Part shown: positions 1-11,000 of the stretch, piece after piece | Layout: each line of letters opens with the position of its first letter | Numbering within the stretch: the stretch's first letter is position 1 | Assembly: GCF_901000735.1 (NCBI RefSeq) | Contig: NC_081543.1 | Span: 36,700,590-36,764,589 of the forward strand | Length of the DNA: 64,000 nucleotides | Direction: 5' to 3' | Source: Corylus avellana | Lineage: Eukaryota > Streptophyta > Magnoliopsida > Fagales > Betulaceae | Program-made: the position numbers and the translations under genes | Notes under the pieces: model-generated | Seen by the model: the letters and a program-made list of their open reading frames with translations, nothing else | Databases searched by the model: none | What the model was told of the DNA's origin: nothing

Positions 1-276
1 AACATAGCCTATGGAAACTCTTACATTTTTTAGGCCTTTCCACGCCAGCTTTTTGTCTCCCATTTAGTAGACCAAACAACAAAAACAACCTCAAAAGACA
101 CTTGCCTTTGTCCCCTCTTTTATCGAGTATTAATTGCCAATAAATAGCACTTCTAATTTATCATTGATTTTTTTTTTTTTAATTAAGATTATTATTATTA
201 TTATTTTTTTGGAACAAAATTAAGATTAATCTAAGAAGTGAATTCAGAATAGTAAGATGGTGGTGGAATAAAAGTA

Positions 277-1068
277 GGGCTAGCAATTTTGACACTACCC
301 GCGAATCTGGCACGAACATGACATGAAGTTAACAGGTATTGGGTTTGGGTTTATCAGGTTCGGGTCTTGATTGGGTCTACCTGATTAAGACACGATTAAA
401 TTCGTGTCTGGCGGGTCCACGGGTTGACCCGCCAGACAAGTTTAATAAATGGGTCTAGCAGGTCAGCCAGGTCTGGTGAGTCAACCGGGTCTGGTGGGTC
501 TCGGGTGACCTGCTAGACCCATTTAATTATTTTTTTTAAAAAAAAAAAAAAAAAAAAAGAAAAAAACCTATGTCTAAGTTCTAACTAAGTTAACCCTAAC
601 ACTTACTAACTCACTCACGACTTCACTTCACTGGCCTATTCCTTGTTTTTCCGTTATTTTTTCTGTGTGGGTCTATATATTAAAACATTTTCTTTTAAAT
701 CATTATTTATATATTAAAACATTCTCTTTAAAAACTTTTTATTCTTCTTGGACGGTTAGGATAAATTTGACTAGTCATTTGGCCCAAGAGATCCCTTTAT
801 TAAATTATTTTTTCCAATTTTGAGTAAGGGTTTTTTTTAATGGGTCGGGTCGGGTCGGGTTACCGGTTTAGCGCACGAGTCGTGTCTACCCGATATGACC
901 CGGTTATGCTAAACGGGTTAAGCAGGTCGTGTTGGGTTACCCGGATATTTTTTATGTTATAATCGTATCAGACCCGCTAACCCGTTTAACTAAACGGGTC
1001 GTATTCATGTCTCAAGTCTTAACGAGTCCTAATCGTGTCTACCCAATTACCCGTTTTGCCAGCCATAA
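277..1068. mobile_element. Decayed non-autonomous DNA transposon-like repeat
   Basis: The stretch is rich in GGGTC/GACCC words (for example around 841-925 and 955-1010), a composition typical of widespread plant DNA-transposon derivatives. The left edge reads GGGCTAGCAATTTTGACAC and the right edge GTTTTGCCAGCC, which are loosely inverted. A 10-bp string AATAAAAGTA lies beside the left edge (about 267-276) and recurs just beyond the right edge (about 1068-1077). It could be a target-site duplication, although AT-rich DNA makes chance matches possible. No coding capacity is visible. A poly-A/T tract near 525-560 interrupts it. The superfamily is uncertain. Confidence 0.45.
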
Positions 1069-1334
1069 ATAAAAGTATGCTTTACGAGGAATGCTACACG
1101 TCTTTTTTTTTTTTAAAAAAAAAAATTCAAAACTTGTTCTTTAAATGATGTGTCACAATGTTAATGATGACATATTTCTTAAAATAATTTATTACATAAA
1201 ATTGCGACACATTCGTTGGGAGCAAATTTTGGAGAAAATTTTGGAAAATATAGCATTTCTCATTCCTCTTCATTACCAGCCTATTACGGCTTACAAAACT
1301 GTCTTGCCACGTATGCAACTTAATAATTAAAATT

Positions 1335-1514
1335 GAGATATGCTATAGTGCAATAAAAGATCATTTTTTGTCCATAAAAGTCCTAGTTGACAAGAGGCCA
1401 TAAGCCCATCAGTAGGTAGGGCCACCGCAATTACGGATGAGGTCTATGACCTCTTGCCATTTAAGACTTTTATGGGCAAAAAATAGTCTTTATATTGCAC
1501 TATAGCATTTCTCG
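1335..1514. mobile_element. Foldback MITE, hAT-like (8-bp target duplication)
   Basis: Two long arms are imperfect reverse complements: about 1335-1400 (starting GAGATATGCTATAGTGCAAT) and about 1450-1514 (ending ATTGCACTATAGCATTTCTC). The central loop is about 50 bp. The element is flanked by a perfect 8-bp direct repeat TTAAAATT at 1327-1334 and 1515-1522, which fits hAT-type integration. There is no coding capacity. It sits about 320 bp upstream of the COBRA-like start codon, so it lies in or next to that promoter. Confidence 0.75.
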
Positions 1515-1695
1515 TTAAAATTTACAAATTCCTTATGTAGCTCTTCATAAAAAAAAATTATAGTGAAATTAATTAATATTTGTCTTTTTACAATTGTCTA
1601 CCGACTCTACCGAGAATCAACCCACCACCTCCGAATCTCATGCTAAAACTAGCGGAAGAAAATTGAGCTGACTTAGTCTTCCAATGTCTCCTCTC

Positions 1696-1704
1696 TTTTA
1701 TAAC
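1696..1704 (+). promoter_or_regulatory. Possible TATA box of the COBRA-like gene
   Basis: TTTTATAAC lies about 120-140 bp upstream of the preferred start codons (1819 or 1837). A transcript starting about 30 bp downstream would exclude the in-frame ATG at 1684 and so supports the shorter protein. Only sequence resemblance supports this. Confidence 0.3.
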
Positions 1705-1836
1705 CATTTCACCTCTCTCTCTTCCAGGGTTTCCCTCAGAATCAACCCCCACTTCCTCCCGTGCCGCGGCCTCACACGGCCGCTGCATGCTCTCACAAAA
1801 CCACGAACCCATTGTCTCATGATCAACAAATTAAAA

Positions 1837-4650
1837 ATGGCAACAAAACCAAGAATTCTAATCGCATGCCACCATGCATTACCTTTTTACGTAACACTGT
1901 TGTTATTTGTGTTGTTTTATGGAGCTCAGGTTTGTGACGGCCAAGACTACGATGAAACCTCCATGCCGGCGGCTCCGCCGCCCGAGCAGGACGACTGTAA
2001 TGGGATCTTTCTCTCGTACACCTTCATTTCGCGCCTCAAAGAGTACCCGCACCTGAAGAACGCGAGCGCGCAGGCATGGGCGTTCAAGGCGCAGGCCATG
2101 GTGCTCAACGCCGGGGACGAGGAGCTGAACGCGTGGAAGATGTTCATCGGGTTTCAGCACAAGGAGATACTGGTGTCGGCTAGCGGAGCCGTGCTGGTTG
2201 ACTCAAGCGATTTCCCGGCGGCAGTCGGGAACGGGACGTACCTGGTCGGATCCCCGACGGCGGACTTGAAGACCTCGATTGAGACGGCGGGGGACATCGA
2301 TCAGATTTCGGTGAAGATGGAGATCATCGGAACGCAGTTTGGGGTGAAGCCCCCCGGGGTGCCGATGCCAAGGACGATTAGGCTTGAGAATGATGGGCAT
2401 AAGTGTCCTTCACCGCGTGTTCATGGTAATTAGTTTTGTTTGTTTAAACGTTCACGTATATTTGGTGCATGCAAAAGCTAGGGAACAAAAAGATCATTGC
2501 TAGACGATTTTTCAGGTCCCTGTTATATATTCAGGCTTGAGGGAAACAAATACATATTTAAAATTATATATGTTTCACAAGTTTTAGAAACATGTTCTTA
2601 GGAATACGATGAATTTTTTTTTGTGAAAAGTTATAGCACTACTAGCAGATGCCCTATATGTCATTCTGTTTCTTATGTTTATGAATTTTTTTTTTTAAAA
2701 AAAAACACAAAAACCTAGTTGCATAAGATTTTCTATATTTAACTAACCCTCCGGTGTTGATACAGTGTTTTTCAACAAGTAGCCGTGTAGGAAGCTAAAA
2801 GTGGTTTCCTATACATTATTTTAATATAAACATTTATCTTTCATCTTTTTGTCTTTAATTAGGGATTGTATTGGGATTTTGTGAAAAAAAAAGTGAGGGT
2901 AGATAAGAAATTTGTATTTTGTAAAGAAATAATATTTTAATGGTATAGGAAAATGTAAGAGAAGCTATCGTGAAATATATTTTTATAGGGAAGCAAAAAA
3001 TAGTTTTGCACCCTAAATTTAAGGAAAATCAAAGGAAAGCTACTGCTAGTGTTGTTACAAAAGTCCCTGAAAAAACCTTTAAAGTTCAAATTTTTTCAAT
3101 TTTACTCCTCGATCTTCTAATTTGATCCAATTTACTCATTCTGTTAGGATTTGGCTTTGAACATATGTTTGTTTAATACAAGTCATCTTTAATTGTGGTT
3201 AGTTTTGGCAAATTTGTTTGCAGGGAAGAGTGCGATGTTTGTATGCTGCAAAAGAGATCCAAAATACAAGGCCAAAAAAACCAAAAAGACCAAATTCTTG
3301 CCTCGTCAGAACGGCGATCTCTCCTTCTCATACGACGTGACCCAAGCATATCCAGGCAGCTATCTGGCTCAAGTCACCATCGACAACAACCACCCATTGG
3401 GCCGCCTTGATCACTGGAACTTAACCTGGGAATGGATGAGAGGAGAGTTCATATACAGCATGAGAGGAGCCTACACTCACAGAAAAGACAGCTCCGCTTG
3501 CATCTACGGCCGCGCCGCTCAATACTATCCGGACCTCGATTTCTCTCAAGTCATGAACTGTGAGAAAAAGCCCATCATCGCCGACCTCCCTCCCTATCTA
3601 GCTAACGATACAAAAGTTGGGAAATTGCCCTTTTGCTGCAGAAACGGCACCATCTTGCCAAAAGTAATGGACGAGAGCAAAGCAAAGTCGATTTTCCAAT
3701 TACAAGTCTATAAGCTTCCGCCTGACCTGAACCGGACTGCTCTCAATCCACCCATGAAATGGAGTATCGAAGGTGTTCTTAATCCGCAGTACAAGTGTGC
3801 CGCTCCGATTAGAGTCGATCCGACTGAGTTTCCGGACCCGAGTGGGCTTCAGGCTACAGTTTCCGCCATTGCAAGTTGGCAGGTTGTATGCAACATCACC
3901 CGCCCCAAGGTTAAGCAATCTCGTTGCTGTCTTTCGTTTTCAGCCTACTATAATGCCAGCGTCATCCCCTGCAACACCTGCGCCTGTGGCTGTCGGGAAT
4001 CGGATACCTGCAACCAGAATGCCCGCGCAATGTTTCTCCCTCCAGAAGCTCTTCTCGTGCCTTTTGTGAACAGAACACAGAAAGCGAAAGCCTGGGCAAA
4101 AATCAAACACTTTCCTGTTCCAAATCCATTGCCTTGTCCGGATCACTGCGGGGTTAGCATCAATTGGCATATTGATACTGATTACAGGAGCGGATGGACG
4201 GCTCGGATTACACTCTTCAACTGGGATGAATTCTCTTTTGAGGATTGGTACACTGCAATTCAAATGAAAAAAGCTTTTCCCGGTTATGAAAAAGCATACT
4301 CCTTCAATGGCACCAGCTTGCCAGATATCAACAATACCATCTTCTTCCAAGGCTTAAAGGGTTTGAATTTCTTGATGGGAGAGACAAATGGGACTAAAGA
4401 GTATGACCCAAGAGTGCCCGGAAAGCAGCAAACAGTAATTTCTTTCTCGAAGAAACAGACGCCTGGCATAAATATACAACAGGGTGATGGATTTCCGACA
4501 AGGGTGCTTTTCAATGGGGAAGAGTGTGCGCTTCCTCCTGAATTTCCCCGGCCGGGAAATGCAGGGCATGATTCTCGTACTAATTTCCTGGCTGTCCTAT
4601 TCGTCGCAGTTATGACTTTTGTGCTGATAACAGATCGCTTCCATATATGA
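1837..4650 (+). CDS. COBRA-like GPI-anchored protein, COBL7 type
   Basis: Exons are 1837-2425 and 3224-4650, with a 798-bp GT/AG intron in phase 1; the joined protein is 671 aa, close to the usual length of this subgroup. COBRA-like proteins act at the outer plasma membrane and wall, where they influence cellulose deposition and oriented growth. Residues 1-36 form a hydrophobic signal peptide. Next comes the extra N-terminal domain that marks the long COBL7-11 subgroup (starting near DDCNGIFLSYTF), then the COBRA domain with a Cys-rich block at about 431-460. There CCLS stands where CCVS is usual. Many NxS/T sites are present. The C-terminus has a small-residue region followed by a hydrophobic tail (LAVLFVAVMTFVLI), as expected for GPI attachment. 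ATG 1837 has A at -3 and G at +4; in-frame ATGs at 1684 and 1819 are alternatives. Confidence 0.93.
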
Positions 4651-7562
4651 TCATTTGGAGGATTTTTTTTTGCTCGAATTCTGAAACAGAGGATGAAATA
4701 GTACTCTGCTTTTCCTCGTATCAAAATTTCTGTGTCTCAGAAACAGAGGATGCCTCTGCACTTGGGCAAATGGAAAATGATGAACGGTGGTGCGTGCAAC
4801 TTTGATTTGAAGGCCTGTTTTATTATCAGTTGGTTCCAAAGGCAGATGGAGAATGTAACATGTTGAAAATAGACATAATGATAACCCGTATGAAATTGTA
4901 ACCATTATTTAACTATGGATTCACTTGGTGTCTGACAGATATTCTCCATTGTAAAGTGATCATCTGATTCACTGCCATTTTGTTTCCTAGTATGTATGCA
5001 GTTTGAAACTTTTGCAAGTTTTGTCTTCTTCTAACTTGTTGATCTCAATCTTCTCATATAAAAACACTGGCAAATAGGTTGTCTTAGAATATCAATGGCT
5101 CAACTTGCTGGAACCAATATTGAGACCTTGTAGAGTGGACAGGATTCTTGTCTTAGGATAGTTTAATCTATGATCTCTGGTTTATCCTTGAGATAAATGT
5201 TGCACATACTCTTATTCTTATACTTTCAAGTACATACTCTTTGACGTGACGTGGCCGTAAAAATCATAATTAAATTTTAAAAGGGTCAACATTGAATCAA
5301 AATTTTGAATTCAATAGTGATTTTCACTAATACGTCAAGAAGTATGCACTTGTGAGAGTGAGAATATAAGTATTTGGAGCATTTCTCTTATCTTGGGTGA
5401 TTTGTAAGAACGTATAAAATAATGGTTGCTACAAAGAGAACTTGTGATATTAGAATACTCCCTCTAAACTTTAAAACGTTGCAATTGACTCTTATACTAC
5501 CTAATCCTTTCACTTAGCCCCCTTAGTTAGGATTCTCAGTTAAACCCAAATTTTTTTTAAAAAAGATAATAATACCCTTACATCACATAAAAAATAATAA
5601 TTAAGAAAAAAAGAAAAAACAACAGTGGGAGGAGACCTATTGGCCAGATTTTTTTTTTTTTTTTTTAAGAACATAATTGTATTTTTCTTTTCGAGTCATG
5701 TTACACACTATTCTCCATCTCATCTCCTATCCATCTCTTTGGCAAATTCACCATTGAATTTGTGGAATCCACATGCAGGTCTCACAAATTCAATTGTGGA
5801 TTCACCAATCCACTATATGAAGATGGGTGAAAAACCGAATGGATAATAAATTTTATCATTTTTTTTTTTCTTTCACAAAAATGATAGGACATTGCAATTT
5901 GAATGTAAATTTGAAGGAGTAAGTGTAGTTTTATTGTAATATTACAAAATGGGCAAGTCATGGTTACAGAATACAGTATCGGAATTTTCTGTGTTTTCTT
6001 GTAGATTGGAAGAATACTCTTAATGCTGGGATTAGATGGGATTTGACATACAAATCTAAGAAAGAGGAGATTTGGCCTTCAAAAGGATCGAGGATGGGAA
6101 CATAGGATGTTCACTGAGATGCTGAAAGAGTTATTTTCACCTGTCACCACCAAGGACTCTGCCTAGGTAGACTGGATGTGTTTGGTAAAACTTTTTGAGG
6201 CAGGGTTTTTAATTTTTAATTTTTAATAATAATAATAAAATGTTATTGATTTGATATAAAGTAAAAAAAGGTTTAGAAATTTTTTTATGGGAAAGTGAAA
6301 ATGTTTTGTTTTGTAGTGATTTTTTTTTTTTTTTGAATAGTAATAAAAAGTGATTGATATGATATAAAAAAAAAAAAAAAAAAAAGTAAAAAATTAGAAT
6401 GTTTTGCAGTCAACTTTCTTTAGGAAAAGTGAGGGAATGAGAAAAATGGATTGTCAAACAAACCGTATGAGAGTTTAATTAGACTCGAATTGTAATGTGT
6501 CCTTTGATTGGAACACGTGTTTCATAACAGGATACAAGAAACACATGTCTCAATTCCAATGGATCCAATAGTTAAAAACTAGACCTGAGAATTAAAATCT
6601 TGGGAGCCTCTTAATTGCTATTTTGGAAAAGGATTTTTTTTTCTTCCTATTTAATAACGGGGAAAATGATTACAAGGGAGAATTTTTTTTCCATTCTTAT
6701 TTCAAATGAAAGAAAGAATGAGAAATGAACTAGAAAAGTTTCCAAACATAAGGTAAGAAACGGCCACTTAACTTAAAAATGTGCTATAAAATGATCACTT
6801 CTAGAGGTCTTCAAAGCTATTTTTCCATTCCTGTTACATATATTGTAAAAGAGAAATGCTATTTTTCTCTCTCATTCATCTTCATCCATACATATATTTT
6901 TTTCAAAGTCACCATTGGATTTGTAGTGGTTTCTACAGATCCGATCGTGTCTTGTAGTAACAAAATAGAAGCCTCCTTTCCTAATAAGCAATCTTACTGT
7001 CTCTAGTTTCATTCCTCCTAGTTAATCTTACCTTTTGTCTCTAGTTTCAAAATGGTCTATAAGAATGTAAATCTTGGTCAAAACTAAAATATTTGGCTTC
7101 CAGATTTTGCAAATGTTTCTTTCTTCTTCCCATTAAATCAGCTTGACATGCCATAAGAGATGTATTGGCAAGAGCACTAGTACTCCATTACTTCCCATAA
7201 GAAAAGACAGAAGGAAGAAGTTAAATTCATTTCATTGATATCAAATTGACCCGTGTAGGAGTTTTCTTTTTGTATTTTTTTTTCCAGATTGTTACAAAAC
7301 CAAGTGCTTACAAAGTACATTCGTGTAAGCCCTCGCAAAGAATTGTTTTGGATATACACAAATAATGAGATCATGTTAACATACAACAAATCAACAATGA
7401 CTTTTGAGGAAGAATTGTGCTCACGCAATCATACAATTCTGTGCAACTCCAAAAAGATCTGTGCAAGTATCTTATTATCTTGCCAAAACAAATCACCAAG
7501 TAGAGACATCCTATTATTTCTTCATTGGCCAAAAAATCATGTGCTTTCTCTTTTCTCCATGG
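4651..7562. other. Gene-free stretch between convergent COBRA-like and TBC genes
   Basis: This holds the 3' flank of the COBRA-like gene and then AT-rich DNA without a supportable gene. About 5693-5850 and 6845-7000 resemble a MITE family that begins near GAGAAATGCTA and contains a CATTGAATTTGTGG-like core. About 6175-6470 resembles another small element with weakly inverted ends (TGTGTTTGGTAAAAC and ATTGTCAAACAAACC) and long internal T and A runs. Short open frames here are low-complexity. The part just below 7563 is probably 3' UTR of the TBC gene. Confidence 0.5.
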
Positions 7563-7982
7563 CTATGTCTTCTTGGCCTGCGGTATCAATGAATGAACAA
7601 TGACTTAAGGGAATAACCAGCAGACTTCAATTCTAATGGAGCAAAACACTCAGAGCTTGTGCATTCAGGATTTTCATTTTTGTGCGCATTGAGGATGCTA
7701 ATACCCATAGATTAGTTAAATTTTGCAGTTGGCAGAAAAAGTTTACTAAATAAAAACATATAAATGGCAGGCATAATCTTTTACAACAAAGTGGTTTCAT
7801 TAATATACACATGCACATCTTTTAGTAGACTCTTGGACTCTTTCAGAAAAAGGTTGATGGTCAGTATTTCCACTAATAACCAGCAGAAGGAAAAGTTTGT
7901 TGGCCATGAAATTCAAAATTAGGGAGCATTCTTATGTTATAACCAAGGTAAATATAGCTACCAAAATGCATGACTACAAAAA

Positions 7983-8013
<31 letters not shown>

Positions 8014-11000
8014 GCAGTTTAAGATGTCATCTTGCAATCAGATCATTTTTCACAATTTTTTTTTTTTTTTAATGGAGTGTTAAAACTCTTGAGGGCTCAA
8101 TCACTTCTATAAACTAGTGCCCATTATGCCATGTTTTGCTGTTTCTTCTTGCTTCAGGAGAGATTTTAAATCCAAGCCCAAGATTTATAACAAAATTCCA
8201 AGAAAAGAACATTACCTTTTTTAAATATTTCTTGTGAAGTTTCATTGCCCCAGAGCAAGCTTTTCTGGCATCTAGATTTCCAGTTATGTCATTCAATATC
8301 TGGAAAGTATTAAAAACAAAACAAGAGAAGAGAAAAATGATTTAGAAAGAGAAATTCAGCACGTGCCTACTAGACCTGGATAATTAAATGTATGGAAAAT
8401 GCTTCACCAGTACCCGACTACTGTTTCCTCAGGACTTCAAAAATTATTTTCCAAAATCATTATTAAGAGAATACAAACATAGCAACTGAGGGGACTTCAA
8501 AAAATGTTTTGATAGAAAGAGAAGTGGAATATAACTTAAGGCCGTTAAGTGAATTATAATTTATACTGTTGCACACCTTCCTCTCTTTTTTTGGGGGGAG
8601 TGGGGTTGGGGGGAATAGAAGTGTTAAGCAATCTCGGAGCCAAGACCTACACCAACCCCACCCACCTCTTCACCACCTGCCAAGGGCATCTTTACTATTA
8701 CTCACCTGTGTTCTCTATTTATTTAGAATTTTCCCCACCTAAAATAATCAGCATATTGGAAGCTTTTGAAGCATATCTGAGATTGCTTAACACTTCTATT
8801 TTCCCCAACCCCACTCCCCCCAAAAAAAGAGAGGAAGGTGTGCATTGAAAGTTATCAACTCATCAGGCTAACCTTGACAACGTCGTCGAGGCCCCGAGCT
8901 TCTTGCAGTAGCTTTGAGCTCTTATCTTTTAAAACACTAGCAACAAGGAAAATGGAGATGGGGAGGGGGGCTTCTGAACTCTTTGCTCTAACTTTCATAT
9001 TTTCTCTCTCATACTTCCCACATTGACGTATTGACTTTGCTTTTCCTTTAGATCCCTCAGCCTTTTCACTAGCTAACTCAGGGTCTTCATACATCGAGTA
9101 TAAGTCAGGATCATATTCCAGGGCCCACATCATCTGTTAAGAGTTTAAACAACCAGAGATTTACTGTTAAGAAAAGCAACAAATATGTCCAATGTGCAAT
9201 TATAACAAAAAAAAAAAAAAAAACCCAAGGTGTATAAGACTTCGTTGATTGATCCCTTCTGCATCATTTGGCATTCAAATTGAGAGGAATTATCAAATAA
9301 AAAAACTGATTGACTGCACATGCATTTCTTAAAGCCACACAAATAATCAATTTCATTTGAAGTCATTTGTTATTCCCGGCGCTAATGCAAGAAGTCCTGG
9401 TATCAAGTTAAGGGACAAAATAATTTTCAGGGCCATGGTGTATGCATGTATATAGCTACAGGTGGGTCTAGGATACGAACCAAGTAACAAGAAAGAAAAA
9501 AAAAAAATCATATTCAACATCAGTAAGCCAAGGATGACAATAGCTGGACAGATCCTATAGAGATCCATGACTTGGAAGTGAACTGAGAGAATGGAATCCT
9601 TTGATTCCTTTCTCGAATAGATAAGGAGAGTCCAAAATCCTTTTTTTCTTTTTTAATTCTACTTTGGATGAAAAAACATAGAGAGACCAATACTGGTGGC
9701 TTCAGTCCACACACATGTTGGGCTTTATTCCTTAATAAATCATCAATATTGTGAGCCCATGTTGTACTCCACAAATTAAACAAACATGTGGGTAAAGAGG
9801 TAAACCTCATCTCTACAAATCATATTGTCGTACTTTATGAGTTACTGTAATAATTTGATAGAGGAATTCCAAATTATTCACCAAGGGATCACCCAAACTC
9901 ATTGGACTTACATTAAAAACTCTCAGTTATGAGATAGGATGTAGACTAGCTGAAGTAAGCTTAATCGATAAAACTTAGCCAGAAACATTAGAATAATGAT
10001 TGAACAAATTGAATCGGTGATGCATGCATCTACATCTGTATAAATCGCATCTTAAACATTATATTTGACCATGCATCTGTATAAATGATAAAGCAACAAA
10101 AAACATGTGGAAGGTGATTAAGTTAAAACGCTAGGCCCTGACAGTTTCTCTATGGCGTTCTTCCAAGTTTGTTGGGATGTGTTAAAAGAAGACATTATGA
10201 TGGTCTTTCGTGCCTTTCATGCTAGTGGTAAGCTTGAAAGGATCCTTAATGCTACATCCATTGCCCTCATTCCAAAGTTCAGTGGGTTGTTGATCCCAAA
10301 GACTTCCGCTTGATTAGCCTTGTGAGTGGCATTTACAAACTTATTGCTAAGATTTTGGCAAACAGGCTAAAGACGGTGTTGGAGAAAATTATCTCTAAGT
10401 CACAAAATGCATTATCCGAGGTAGGCAAATTCTAGATCATGTTCGTATTGCCAATGAATGCCTTGATAGTAAAATAAGATCTGGGGAGTTGGGTGTACTT
10501 TGCAAGCTGGACTTGGAAAAAGCCTATGATTATGTTAATTAGGATTTTCAGATGTACATGCTGAGGAGGTGTGGTTTTGGGAGTAAGCGGTGCTCTTGGA
10601 TATTTCATTGTATTTCTACGGTGTGGTTCTCGGTTTTGGTAAACGGCACTCCCACTGGTTTTTTTATTAGCTCCTGTGGCTTAAGACAAGAGAACCTTCT
10701 ATCCTCTTTGTTGTTCATCATTGTGATGGAGGGCTGGGTAGGATGATTTTTGCTGCTGTGAATGGGGGACTGTTATCTAGTTTCTCGGTGGGGATAGGGA
10801 TGAACATATCTCATCTTTTGTTTGTGAATGATACCCTGATTTTCAGTAGGGCTGTATCAGATCATCTATGACATATGTGGTACTTGTTTTTATGCTTTGA
10901 AATTGTCTCGGGATTGAAGGTTAATTTGGCTAAGTCAGTATTTGTTCCTATGGGTGACGTTGACGTGGATGGATTAGCAGGTATTATGGCCTGTGGGGTT

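Noticed and set aside
8855..9133. A stand-alone 92-aa protein on the - strand
   Set aside because: It is exon 9 of the TBC gene running a few codons into the intron; the first ATG is just the conserved MM after LYLWE.
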